Source: Sinotaia quadrata (lineage: Eukaryota > Mollusca > Gastropoda > Architaenioglossa > Viviparidae). From it: DNA of 64,000 nt. This document shows positions 26,301 to 39,400 of the stretch, piece after piece. The notes beneath the pieces are model-generated. The model did not search any database. It saw nothing but the letters and a program-made list of their open reading frames with translations, and was not told where the DNA came from. Within the stretch, counting starts at the first letter, position 1, and each line of letters opens with the position of its first letter. A program made the translations under genes and the position numbers. The stretch lies in NCBI GenBank assembly GCA_028829895.1, contig CM054178.1, positions 103,396,058 to 103,460,057 of the forward strand, given 5' to 3'.

Positions 26301-29300
26301 GTCAGTTGACCAAGGAAAAGATGTAGAAGATAACAAACCTTTGAGCAAGATAGGTGAGCTTAACTGTCTGGCATCCGATACTGTTGATGATCTAGACTAT
26401 GCATCCGATGTTAGCAGTGATATCCTGCAGCCTACACAGGTAGGGCATTATAGCTTTGTGTTGTGTTGTAGCTTTGCATCCTTTTTATTTCACTACCCAA
26501 GGTCAAAATATATTCATTTTTGTAATAATGATAAAGAAAAAAATATTTGCTGAAAAAGCTTTGAGAAAAGGAGAAGTGGTTATACATGTATTATATTTTA
26601 TGTGTACAGAAATTTCTGTTCAACTTCTCATCACAGTAAAATATTTTAATGTAGAAACAAAAAATTACAAATAAAACATATAAAAACCTTTTTTTAAATA
26701 AAGAGTTATCTTCAGGCTGCTTTCTTTTCTTTCTTTTTTTTTTTTTTTAAAGAAGTCGGTGATAGTTAAACAGCTAACTATAGAATCATAGATGATTCAA
26801 AATAAATGGAATCTTAGATTTTAAAACTTTACAAGCTTCCAAAATTTATGTCTCAGTATATAAGCCAAAATAAAAGAATTATTTTAAATAAAGGAGCATT
26901 AGTAAAGCTTTTTTAACGAGTAGGAAGATTATTACATTGGTGCTTGAGAAAACTATTGCTAAACTATTCTCAAAAACAAAGACAGCAAAGATGAATTTAA
27001 AAGTAAATTTACATAAATTTAAAAGTTAAAACTATTGTAAAGTACTGTATTTGATATAGGCATTAATACATTCTATATCAAGTCAAAACACAGTAATTCT
27101 GCATGTCTTACTCAAGAATTATCATACTAACTGTGCCTATATTTCAAGTACAAATTATTAAAATGTAAAAGTAAAATGTTTGAAAATATTCTCAGATGTT
27201 TAAACCTAAAATATAAATATTAAATATTAATAATATGGTATAGTAATCTATAATTTGTGACCTGTCACCACAAAAAGATACTTAAGTCGGATTTTGGGAG
27301 TATTGAGATATATATATCAATAGAAAGAAAATTGAAAGGGCTTTCAGTTGATATAAAAATAAAGAGTGTAGGACAAAATATGGAAAAGTTATGTTTGTTT
27401 GAAGTGCACTACTGTCCGGACGGCCATTTTGAGAAAATCGGCCTCAAAGATTGAACACATTTCTGCGAGGTTTTTCCTTAGCAACCATATATTAATCTGC
27501 TTCATTTGCAATCAGAGTTGAAGAAGACACAATAGCTAACACTGTAATAACTATAAACAACAAATATATTGTTACATCATTTACAGACAACAGTCTTTTT
27601 AAGCCATAACGATTAGAATTTCTGTATGCGAGAATGATTATTGTGGCTCAGGTGGTGTTGTGTCGATCTGTTTTCACCCACATGACCAGTTTTCACAATC
27701 TTTAAGTTCACTGTCTTCACTAGTTTCGCCTGGTCCGCAAATGCTGACATCTGGCTCTTCTATTTCAGTATCACTATCAGTTTCACTGTCATTAAATAAC
27801 ACACTTACACTGGCACCGCTTGTACCACTGTCGTCTGCTTCGTCTTTTTCGTTGTTCGATCATGCGATTCGCTGTCCGTGTCACTTTCAGATGAAAATCC
27901 ATCAGCTACATCCTCATTAACAAAATAATCAGATATCAAATCTTTAATCTGAATGCTTTCTTTTTCTAAGATGTTGCTTTCTTTACATGAATTCAACAAA
28001 TTAGCGATTCGTTTCTCCATGTTTACATTACGCATTACAGGACGAAACTGTCTCCCTTGTGTGCGTTTCAACCAATCGCGACCGTCTTTTTATGAGAGCA
28101 TGCTTGGTAACCTTGCAAGCTTTGATAAAACTGTCTGCGGATTGGCTGACGCTTTTCACTTTGTTTACGCCAAGCACAGCCTTATAAAACATTCTGATTT
28201 AGACGTTATAAATAACCAGTGTCGTCAGCATAAAAATAGGCTTTTTCCTGAGCATTCTGATATACAACATGATGAGGTTCAGCCAGGGATTCTACCGTCT
28301 ACGATCGTCAGATTATAGCACTTTTGGGCCATATTTTTCCTTCAAAGTTAGACAGTAGGTCACAAAAAAATAATAATAAAGCTATTTCTAGTTCGAATTA
28401 AAGAAAAACACGCTAGTAATTTGTTGTTCGATGGTTTGGGAACACGCTAAAATGAAAATCTCAATTTCACCCATGTAGACCCCCACCTTCGTCTTTGCCG
28501 TTTTTCTCGGCTTAGCCTTGCGCGACTTAAGTATCTTTTTGTGGTGACAGGTCACATTTATTTGAATCTCAAATAACAGAAGAATTATATTAAAATTTAA
28601 ATTAACAACTTCACAGTGATGTTAGCATTCATATGCACAAAAGAAGTCAAACAGCATCACATGTATTTTTTTTTCAGGGGTGGAGTGGTTATATCATCTG
28701 TATTTATTAGTTTGAGAAAAAATATTTTAATTTAATAATTACCATTTTTAACATCTTAATCACCATAAATAGAACATTCTCATATATTTTAATATGTGCA
28801 TGACAGGAAGTCTGAAAACACGAAGATTATTTTCTTGTTTACCTTATGTTGTCTGTTTTCAGCTATCAAGAGGATGTTTATATCTTTATAATTACCATAT
28901 TTCAGTAATTAATTTTGATAAGAACTTATTCATATATTATGACTTATGATAATTCACTAGAACATTTTAGTATTCTTAGCATACTACTACCATGAAGCAA
29001 GAGATAACATACTACTACCATGAAGCAAGAGATAACATACTACTATCATGAACAAGAGATAACATACTACTATCATGAACAAGAGATATATTTAAAAGAT
29101 ACTAGTGTTCATGAGTGGATTCAAAGAAATGGATGTAGCAACTAGCATTTAATTATCATCATTATTGGTTTATTTCTATTTATCTGAATGTAAGTTAGGG
29201 TATGTTTTTAGCTGATCACAAATAGGAATATATTTCTTGTCGTATGCACATGAGTATATATGGTAATTAAAGTGCATTTAACTTTTCAAGATTTTTCTCT

Positions 29301-32300
29301 AGTTGTTTTCAATGCATTGTTTTGCCAAATGAAGTCATTTCTTGATGGATTCTGTTTCTGCTTTTAGGACTTTAGGGAAGTTTATGTTTCTTGGTATTGA
29401 CTGTATTTTATTATAAATTTCAACACCATTTGCATTTGGCAGTTAAGTATCAAGTCATTGCAAATATTTTATCTGTGATGGAACTATAATTCTTTGTCAA
29501 AACATACTAACTTTCACATTCTGCAGGATTGATTTAATTCAGTATTTCCATGATAAGCATCAAAACATCTTTGAGATATTTTGTGCTTCCTGTATTTATT
29601 CAAACTTTACACAGACTTTTTATGCACTTTGTCACAAACTGTGACTTATTTACTGTACTCTATATTCATATTACATAGATATGTCTTTTTAATTGAGTAG
29701 TAACAAAAATTAATGCTTATTTTACTGTATTTACAATATTCTTAGACATATGCAAATCTGTCACAGTAATTTGAAACATGGTAGAAACAGCCTGAGCTGT
29801 GAATATAGCGGTTTGTTGTGGACTTTCACTAGAGAGCACACAGGAATCCCAGATCCCCACTTAATTTTTATTAAAACCTGCTTAATCCCAAAATTTAGTA
29901 AACCAAACAAACCTCAGTCCTTGTTTAATTCATTAGCAAGTCTCAACTGTTCTCTGTGTTCATCGTTTTCTTCAGTCATGTCATGTGCATTGCATGGCAC
30001 AAACTAAAATTTTATTTTGGATGTAATTTATATTCATATTTTGCGATTGTTTTGTCTTCAGCATAAATTGCAAACTAGCACTTACTTACACAATGCACTG
30101 TAGACCTCACATTTTACAGACATGTTCATTTGTATATCACAGACTCTTAGATATCCTGTTTTTTTATTGATTTGTTATTTTTAGATGTTTGAAAATACCA
30201 AATCTGGTCAGATGACATCTGCATCCACAGATGAATCTGAAGTTGTGCAGTCAGCACGTAAGTAAATTCAAAGAATCTCTTAAAGTAGTCTGTATATTAT
30301 CTCTCTTTTCCTCAAAAAATATTCAAACTATACCTATAAAACTGACGTGTACATAATGATTCATTTGAGACATCATTTGGGGTGGTGAACTTTTTCATGA
30401 CTTGTAGAGATTAATTGTCTACAAATACAGTAAACTCTTGATTATCTGGCATGCTTGTGAGTTGGAGGTCATTGAATCAAAAATTAGAGCAAGAGCTAAT
30501 TTAGAACAACAATACTATTATGAAAAACTATAAGTTAGGCATGAATATAATAAGGGTAAATATTTATTGTGAGATATATTAATCGCCAGTTATATATCTA
30601 AAGACCAATACAGACTAAAGAGAAGCTTCAAGATGTCAGATAACAGCAGAAATATGCTGTTTGATAAGGTACTGAATTGTAATGGGCTGATTTTCATATA
30701 CTGTTTGAGCAAAATGCTAATAGATTGCTGGATAATCAAGAGTTTACTTATTTGGTAGATAGCTTTTAAATTTATTTCTTTTAAAATTGTCTAACCGTTC
30801 TTGTTCTCTTTAATTTTTCTCATGATGCAACTCTAAAAGCTTATGGGTATTTTCTTTTTGCTGTAAGAACATTTCAGACAACATTTTCTTGGCCATTTGC
30901 ATTTTCAAATTTAATATCAGACTTGCAGCTTTATTATTTCAGGATATACATAGTAACAGAATTGTGAATGAAAGACTGAATGATTTCCTTCTCAGTGCTG
31001 ACTTGATAAAATCCACATGTAGTATATCCATCCTGGATTTGGATGGAAGACCAACATGCCAAACCTGTTTGAATAATCTAGTGTGACTGGTTTTCTTGTT
31101 TGTTTCTAGCCACTGCCCACACTGACAAGACCTGACAGAAAAGAAAGGTTAATGCCAGTCTCATCCTAAAGATTATCAGCTCTGCTGAAGAGTTTAAAAA
31201 GCCTGTGATAGTATATCTGTGGTTGTCACTGTATTTCATGCTACCACATCTGTCGCTGTCATTAAGAATTTTCTAGTCATGAAGGCATGTTTTGGAGTTT
31301 GAGATTGGATCATATCTGGTTTTTCTACATTTATTTATAAGTCTAGATTTGCAGAAATCTTCTCAAGCCTACAAAGTCTAATAACAGAATCTGCGAGTAG
31401 TAGTGCATCTTCTTAAGACAAATGTAAATGGATCACTTGTCAAAGAGTGCTTCCAGTAACACTCTCTGCCAACCTTACATCTAGTTAGTGTAAGGAATAC
31501 AGTAGATTCTGACATCTCTTAATTATCTTCTACATGTATTATTGTCAGTCATTTTTGCTTGTACAACATATAGATGACTTTCAAGAATGAATGCTCATTA
31601 AATTGTCAGTAGACAGAGTCTTCAAGCTATTTTCTTCCGAAAATGGCACTACAGGAAGAATACATGCTACTGAATGATTTTTTATTATCATCTCCCTCTA
31701 GAGGTATGTGAGACTTGTTTGGGCTTTAACTAAAATGTATGTGGAACTGAATGATACTCTTTTGTGTTCATCTGGTTGTGTGTTAGAGAAATGCATATTT
31801 ATGAAACCTTTCAAAAACTGTACATATTTTATTCATGCTGCTAACTGTTTCAAAATCTGACAAATATTGCTTTAATTTAATTCATGAATGTACAATTTTA
31901 TTGTGAAATTTGATGTATGGTGGGTAAATACTCTGTGTTGTTGCTAGCAGCTAATATAATCAGGATACATTAATTTTTGTTTCAGCTTTTCACCTTGCAA
32001 GAAGAATAAATATGACAGTGATGGAGACACCAGAGTTTCTGCAAAAACCTATTGATGGTAAGGTCTAATCATTCTAAGGTTGTATATTGAGCTATAAATA
32101 AACTAGTGTGCCTAAGTCATCAGATTTGATGCATATGTGTGTTTGATAAATAATGCAAACAAATGTCTAGGACAGACAAAATATCTGGACAGGCAGGAAT
32201 CATGACTAAACTTTCTGATGAGGGTGATTGTTATATTTTGTGTCAGAATATTTTTGGTAATATGAAAATAGAAGAATATGTTTATAACAGAATACTACTG

Positions 32301-33349
32301 CTAGTTATGTAATCAATCACAAAAATAATTTGCCTGCTCACTACTACAACTGTATTCCAACTAGGGCTGTCAATTTTTTCTAAAATGCTGCACAGGTACT
32401 CGTTCAAAAATTAGCTTAATCTCCATCACAACTGGCGATCTCTACACAAAGCTACTTAACCATTAAGCATGCTCTCTATTTCACACAGTAGCCAAAGGCA
32501 TGCATCTAGTGACTTATTAGTTATGATCTTTGTATGTACAACGCAAACTTTTATTTTTAATATTATCAATCATTACATAAACGCTCTATTTCACACAGTA
32601 GCCAAAGGATGCATCTAGTGACTTACTATTAGTTATGATCTTTATATGTACAAAACAAACTTTTATTTTTAATATTATCAATCATTACCCCCACAAACTA
32701 AAGCAAACTAAAACTAAATAAAATGTCAACAACAATAACGTATTTAAAAATAGGGCATCAAGTTCAGTCGCCCTTTGCTGATTGAATTTCATTGCACAGA
32801 TTGTATTTCATCGTGTCACTATCCAATCGCTTGGCGTGACTCTGCACAGACGATGTCTTCCCCGTATTAAAAATATTACATTATTATTTAATTTATGGAC
32901 AAGTTTGTTTACTGAAGTCTTATTAACATCAAGAACATGCTACATTTGTTAACGAGCACAACAACCACAAGCGAAAAGAAAGGGCGCAAGCTATGGTGAT
33001 TGGTGATCTATGTCGTAAATAATTAGATCTAGGTACAGTGGCTGTTCAGTGCGTAAGCCAACCCACGGCCGGGATGTGAGTGTGACCGAAGGGGGAGTGT
33101 GCTAAATTGTGTATAGACATAACGGCCGCATTACCACAGGTACTTGTTCTCAATTTTACTACCCCGGTATTAGCACGACACTGGGTACCCGTTGGCACCA
33201 CTAATTCCAACTTTATTTCTTATACATCTAGAAAAGAGGGAAAAGTTCTTTTTTTTGTTTTTTTTTTAAGGAGGAAATTCTTTGTACTTTATTGGTGTTG
33301 AAAAAATCATTGAGGAGAGTTATTGAAGGCATTGTTTGGACTTACTACC

Positions 33350-33400
<51 letters not shown>

Positions 33401-36400
33401 ATTCTATATATCTCATGGAAAACTCAGTTATATGTATTTCATTACCCATTTTTCACATTTATTGATGACATATTTTAAACCAGATCATTTCAGATCAGTT
33501 TCTACCACCAGGAGTTGGTTAAATGATACTTACAGGGTTTAGCAACTTTACTGCCAGTGTCTAATAATATTTTTTCATCTTTGCTATATTAGTTTATAGT
33601 ATATATAATGTAACTGTATTTCAGAATTTATAATAATAATTTTTGTAATTTTTCATCTTTCTGTATTGTTAGTTTAGTGTTATGTAGATTTCAAATGAAG
33701 GATATATATGTAGGTGAACAATTAATGTGCACAATATTATCTCTTCTGTTATCGGGATTCACATCATTTACAGTATATGAGAGTTTAGGCTTTGGGATGT
33801 ATTGATGTCTATACCTTCTCTCTGCAAGCATTTTAGACAATGACAAAGCATAACTATTATACTCAACATAGATTTTGATTCCATCATTTATCCTCCCCTA
33901 TTTTGTCTGCTTGAATCAATGAGAGCAGAATATCTTTATCTTCTATTTATTGCTCCTATTTATGACCAATCTTTTTTTTTAACCCTCGGTCATCCAGCTT
34001 ATAGGCTTATCCAAATCATGTCCTCCAAGAAATGGTCAGATAACTAAAATTTTACTGCATGTGCTTATAAGTATGAATGTATCCCTCTTTTTTAAAATCA
34101 TTTTATGTCCGCTTAACTTTTAGTAATTTTGTGCATTAGCATGTTTGATATACAACACTAGGAGAGTTTAAGTAAAAGAGAGAAAGTTAAAGATTCCAAC
34201 AAATGACTTGATGAGGAAAGAAAGAGTGATCGAATTTTTTGTTTGTCTGTTTAAATTATGAGTATTAATATCAGAGCAGCGGAATTTTATCTCCTTTGAA
34301 TTTTTCAAATTACATTGATTGGTATAATGAGAGCTACTAATCGTATCATTTGCAGGTTCATTCGTTTTGTCAGAATCTGACTATGATGAAAAGCTTCTAC
34401 CTGAAACACTTGTTTTCCATGATGATGAAGATGGCAAGTATAATTTATATTTACGTCCTTTAACACTAAAATACATGCCACATTTTTCTTTTTCTTCAAT
34501 TTTACCTACTTCTGTATGACAAATAGGCAGGATTTTTATTTTGTAAGTTTTCTTGTGCATGATGTAGGCATGATGATTATTATATAGCACTATTTTCCCA
34601 TATGACAAGTTGACAGGATGATTATTTTAAAAAACTTTTCTTCTGCATGACAAGTAAACAGGATGATTATTTTGTAAAACTTTTCTTCTGTATGTCAAGA
34701 GGCATGATCATTATTTTATAAAACATTTCTTCTATATGACAAGTAAACAGGATGATTATTTTATAACACTTTTCTTCTGCATGATGTAGGACCAGATGAT
34801 TATTTAATAACATTTCATTTATATGACAAGTAGGCAAGATTACTATTTTATAACACTTGTCTTCTGCATAATGTAGGCAGGATTATTATTTTATAACACT
34901 TGTGTATGACGAGTAGGCAGGTTTATTATTTTATTTTGTTGATTCATAAAACTGTTTTACTGTGTCAACTCATGATATCAATCTGTTTTACTCAGTATAA
35001 CTCAGTATATAAAGCTGTTTTACTCTGTTGACTCAGTATATAAAACAGTTTTATTATGTTGACTCAATATACAAAAATATTTAACTGTGTTGACTCAGCA
35101 TATAAAACTGTTTTAATGTATCAACTCATGATATCAAACTGTTGTCTTGTGTTGACTCATAAAATTATTTTACTGTGTCGACTCAGAATATAACATTGTT
35201 TAATAGGTCAGCTCATAAAACTGTTTTTCTGCATTGACTCAGTATATACAACTTTTACTGTGTCAGTTCAATATATAGTAGGTAGAACCAGCCTCTATAT
35301 GATGATAGTGGACAGTTACTAAATTCTGAAAAATTTACCCTTTTGTCACAAGTGCCATGGTTATGTTCCATATTTATCATGCTTGTGAAATATTTTATTG
35401 AATAAAACTATCTTTCAATTTTTCATTGATGTATTTTTTATGTGTGAGAGAGCTAGTGAAAGCGTGCAAGGTTGCACAGTTATTTTTGAAAATATATTTT
35501 TTTTATATTTCATTAGAATGTAGAAAATCTCTTCTTTAAAATGCCATATAGCATGACAGTTCATAGTGGAACCCGTGGAGAGGAAAAGTGTGAAACCCAA
35601 ATGCTTGCAAAATAAACATAGGCATAAACATAAACAAGGAAGCATATGGTCATCATGGAGTTGCCAGCTGTGCTTTTTTCTGTGCAGTGTAGATAACTCA
35701 CTAAGTTTAATTAACTATAGTTCTTGCAGTTGTAAAAAAGGTTTTAATCAATTACATGGATGATCTTTGAAGGCTGTTTGTCAGAAATATAGATCATATC
35801 TGTAACTGTTCAGATGCTAATGCAAGATCGTCATGGACTTGAGTGAGAGTAGACAAGTATAGCCTACTAAACAATTGTTATATGTAATTTATGCTTTAAT
35901 TTTTATTAAAATTTTTGATAATCTCTGTCAGACAATGATCACACATAATCATTGATCATTTTTCCCCACAATAAACGGATTTATTAACTAAGTTATGATA
36001 GCTCACAAATGACATCTATTTTATTAATTTAATGGATAGCGTCAATAAGAACAGCCTCAAATATGCATTAATTATTTAGATTTTGTAATGCTAAACCCTA
36101 TTTTGGTATCTTTTTAGAGTTGATAATAGATTAAATTATTGCTAGGGTTAATTTACCTTGCAACTGATGAATTTATTTGGTGTGTATATGTTCTTTAATC
36201 AACCTGCCACTAGGTTTCAGTCACCCCTCCACCCTGTTTTTTTTTTTTTTAAGTGATCATAAATTTTAAAACATAGGACATTAATAAGTGCTTTTTAACT
36301 AAAAATGTCAGCTATTTTGTTATTTTATTATAATTACTTAAACAAGTCAAATGGAACTCAAAATAAGCAAAAATGTATTAATATCATTCATTTTCAGTTT

Positions 36401-39400
36401 TGGCCCCAAGTGCCATTGCACAGTTTGTGTTTTTACTCATTTTTGAGAATCTATATGTAATGGGGTGGTCTCTGGTATAGCGTGTTATGGGTCACCCCAG
36501 GATGCAAGATGAAAATGATGATAGAGAGGACAAAACGTCACACTTTTCACAACAGACACAGCAAGAGATGACAACACACAACACCGTGTTTACAGCTTAC
36601 ATGAGGCCTTTATTTATGATGGCACACTGCCAAACTCTCTCTCTCTTTTCAGCTACCTTTTGCTCTCAAGCATTTTTGACACCTCTTCACACACCATAGC
36701 ATGCAATATATTCTGAATGGGTAGCCATCTAAGTAGACCCTTATCACCAGTAATTTGAAATACACAAGTTAAATTATCTAATGGTCTGTTCTATATTTTC
36801 CTACCTTTGTTTATTTATAATTTACTCTTAAACCACTTAAGAGTTATATAATGCTTATAGTATCTAAAGAAACTATATTAATTACTCTTAAATAAAACTC
36901 TTTCCTAATGCATAATGTACAAAATAAAGTACAAAATATATAACTATATTCATGTGCCATGTATTTATTATTTCATCCCAACCCCATTGCACCCAGGAGA
37001 TCTGTCCTTTTTTACATTCTGTCTGCACCCCCAGTGATGCCCCTACCGCCCCACCACGTCCAAGGGAAACCTTAGGACTAGTCGACTAAAGTAATGATTG
37101 GGAGGGCCACCTAAATATAAATGCCAAAATACACAAAATAAGCAATACAACTTGATAAATAAATAAGGAAATAACAATGGATAAAGAAATATAGATAAAC
37201 AAAATAAAACCAGTTATATTATTAGACAAATATAAAAGTAAAATTAAAAAACCAAAGCAAAGAAATAAAATAGTAAAAATAGAATAAACAACAAGTGAAA
37301 AGAAAACATAAACGAAAGAAAAATAGGGCTCATAAAAACATAAGATAAGTAGAAGTATTAAATAATATAAAAGAAAAAGGACAATAAAAGACAAAAAGAG
37401 GGAGAAATGGAAAGAAAAGAAGGGTGTTAGGGTTTTAAAAAAATTTTTTAAAAAAATTATAAAAGAAAAACAACAACAAAAAAAACCGACCATCAGGAGT
37501 GGCCAAGAAAACAGCAACATCAACCTAACCTATCAGCCAGGTATGAGATACACAGTGAAAACGAAACAATTTGCACAGGCAGCAGACCATTTGGCATTAA
37601 TAAATATAACAGGAACTAGGATGACATAGCCAGCGGGCTAAACCACCCCCCTCCCTTTCCCCCCACAACCCTCTCACCCAGCGCCAAAGCCGGAAGCGCC
37701 CCCTAGACTAATAAATAAATGTATAAACCATTCTCAGATGAATAAATCTTAAAATACACAAAGAAAATAATATAAACTAGCATACAAAAATATATAAATA
37801 CAAACTACAAAGCATTTCCTATCTAAATACATAAATTTTAAAAAATCTTTAGTTAATAACTCCCTATACAATGATAAAAGCATGTACTCTACACATAACT
37901 AAGCACTGACAATGGTACCATGCCACACGATTTAAAACAAAGGAGCGCTGACCTAATTTTGTCACTACATCAAAGAAGCCCTGTATGTACACACATTCCA
38001 TATATAGCTAAAAAAAATTTAAAAGTTATTGCCTTAGAAAAAATCAGGCTTCATGTCAGCATTGGATACATGAGGTGTGCAAAAATTTAGCGATGTCAGA
38101 TAATCAGTTTTTACTTTAGGGTGCATGCAAAATGGCAAAACATTAAAAAAATGTGTAAAAATAGGATTTTTTCCATTTTATAAAATTGCGTTAAAAAAAA
38201 TAGTCTGAAAGATTAAGCAACCGTTGTTTGTAAATTGACTTCTTTCACCATGATAGTTATGTGGTATACATTTCATTCATTTCCAAACACTTTGAAAAAA
38301 TAGCTGGTTCTACCTGTATATATATAGAACTGTTTTACTCTGTTGACTCCATATATAAAACTGTTTTACTTGTTGACTCATAATCGAAAAATGTTTCCAA
38401 ATATAGATGAATCAGAAATTGAAGGTGATACAGCAGCGATGATGGGAGCAGCTACACAAGCCTATTGTCCTGACAGTGATCCAGAGGGTGTGTTTTTCTT
38501 TCATTTCAAAATGTGTTCTTATTAGCTTTGTAGGGTTAGGGTTCACTTGCAGAAAGGAATGAGATCATTTTGGGTTTTTTTTTCAGTTTGGCTTAGGATT
38601 TCTTTACTACAGAACTTTCATGTTTGAGTTTTTAAAACGTCTTTGGTTTGAAATTTTTTTACTGCATACATTTCTAACATCTGTTTTTCTGTGGTAAGCT
38701 CAGTATTAATTGTGTTTGGTGCATAATTATAAAACTTTCTGTTATAGAATGAATGAAGATAAAAAATATTTACTTATGGGATTTATGTTGGGGAAATACA
38801 TTGGGAGGTACAGATTACAAATGGAATTAATGTTGGAAGGTGTGACAGTTATTGGTTATAATTATTATTATTATTAATCATCCATAACAATTACAAGTGA
38901 TGAGAATCATAATTTATATTATTAATAAATCTCCAGAAGACATTACTCGTCTCTCTCATTTGGCGGATATGTGGTGCTGTAAAACATTTTCTTCCTTCAC
39001 AACATTAAAGACAAACATTTACTGTCACACAATATTTCCGTAGGTGGAAAACGTCTTACCATAGGAGAAGATAAATTTGTCTTTAATCTATATTTACCGA
39101 GCCCCCATCCACCCACTATCCATCAATAAGAGTAAGGTCAATAAATTTATTAAATCACAATAAAATATACATATAACAAATACAATGAAAAGATTATCTG
39201 ACATCAATATTTTTCTACGAAACCATGTTTGCATAATTTCAATGCTTATGAAGTCTTATATCCTAACACATAATTCAGCAGGTTAGTATCAATATAAATC
39301 ACATCATAGAACAGAAATAGAGAGATAAGCAATAAAAGTTAGTACATAACTTTGTCAATGGTGATGCTGCAGTAGTCTTTTGCAACAATGTCACAAGTTT

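Larger units (their letters stand above)
26440..30184 (+). other. MDC1 intron 6
   Basis: The intron includes a T-run near 26733-26748, the inverted-repeat element at 27257-28555 and a 28-base tandem repeat at 28981-29092. Other sequence is unrecognised. Confidence 0.6.
34965..38390. repeat. ~34-base tandem repeat, split by a 3 kb insertion
   Basis: Units of ACTCAGTATATAAAACTG and TTTTACTGTGTTG occur from about 34965 to 35281 and again from 38320 to 38390. The repeat is therefore one array interrupted by the insertion at 35282-38318. Confidence 0.85.
34434..38406 (+). other. MDC1 intron 9 (GC-AG)
   Basis: The intron starts with the GC donor. It holds degenerate tandem repeats (34500-34960 and 34965-35281), a 3 kb insertion (35282-38318) and the resumed tandem repeat up to 38390, just before the exon 10 acceptor. 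Confidence 0.75.

Noticed and set aside
29750..30007. 85-codon frame upstream of MDC1 exon 7
   Set aside because: No recognisable domain and no acceptor or donor consistent with the MDC1 phase.
37086..37523. Hydrophobic 145-codon minus-strand frame resembling a membrane protein
   Set aside because: The plus strand here is simple A-rich sequence; its complement translates to Phe, Leu and Ile by composition alone.
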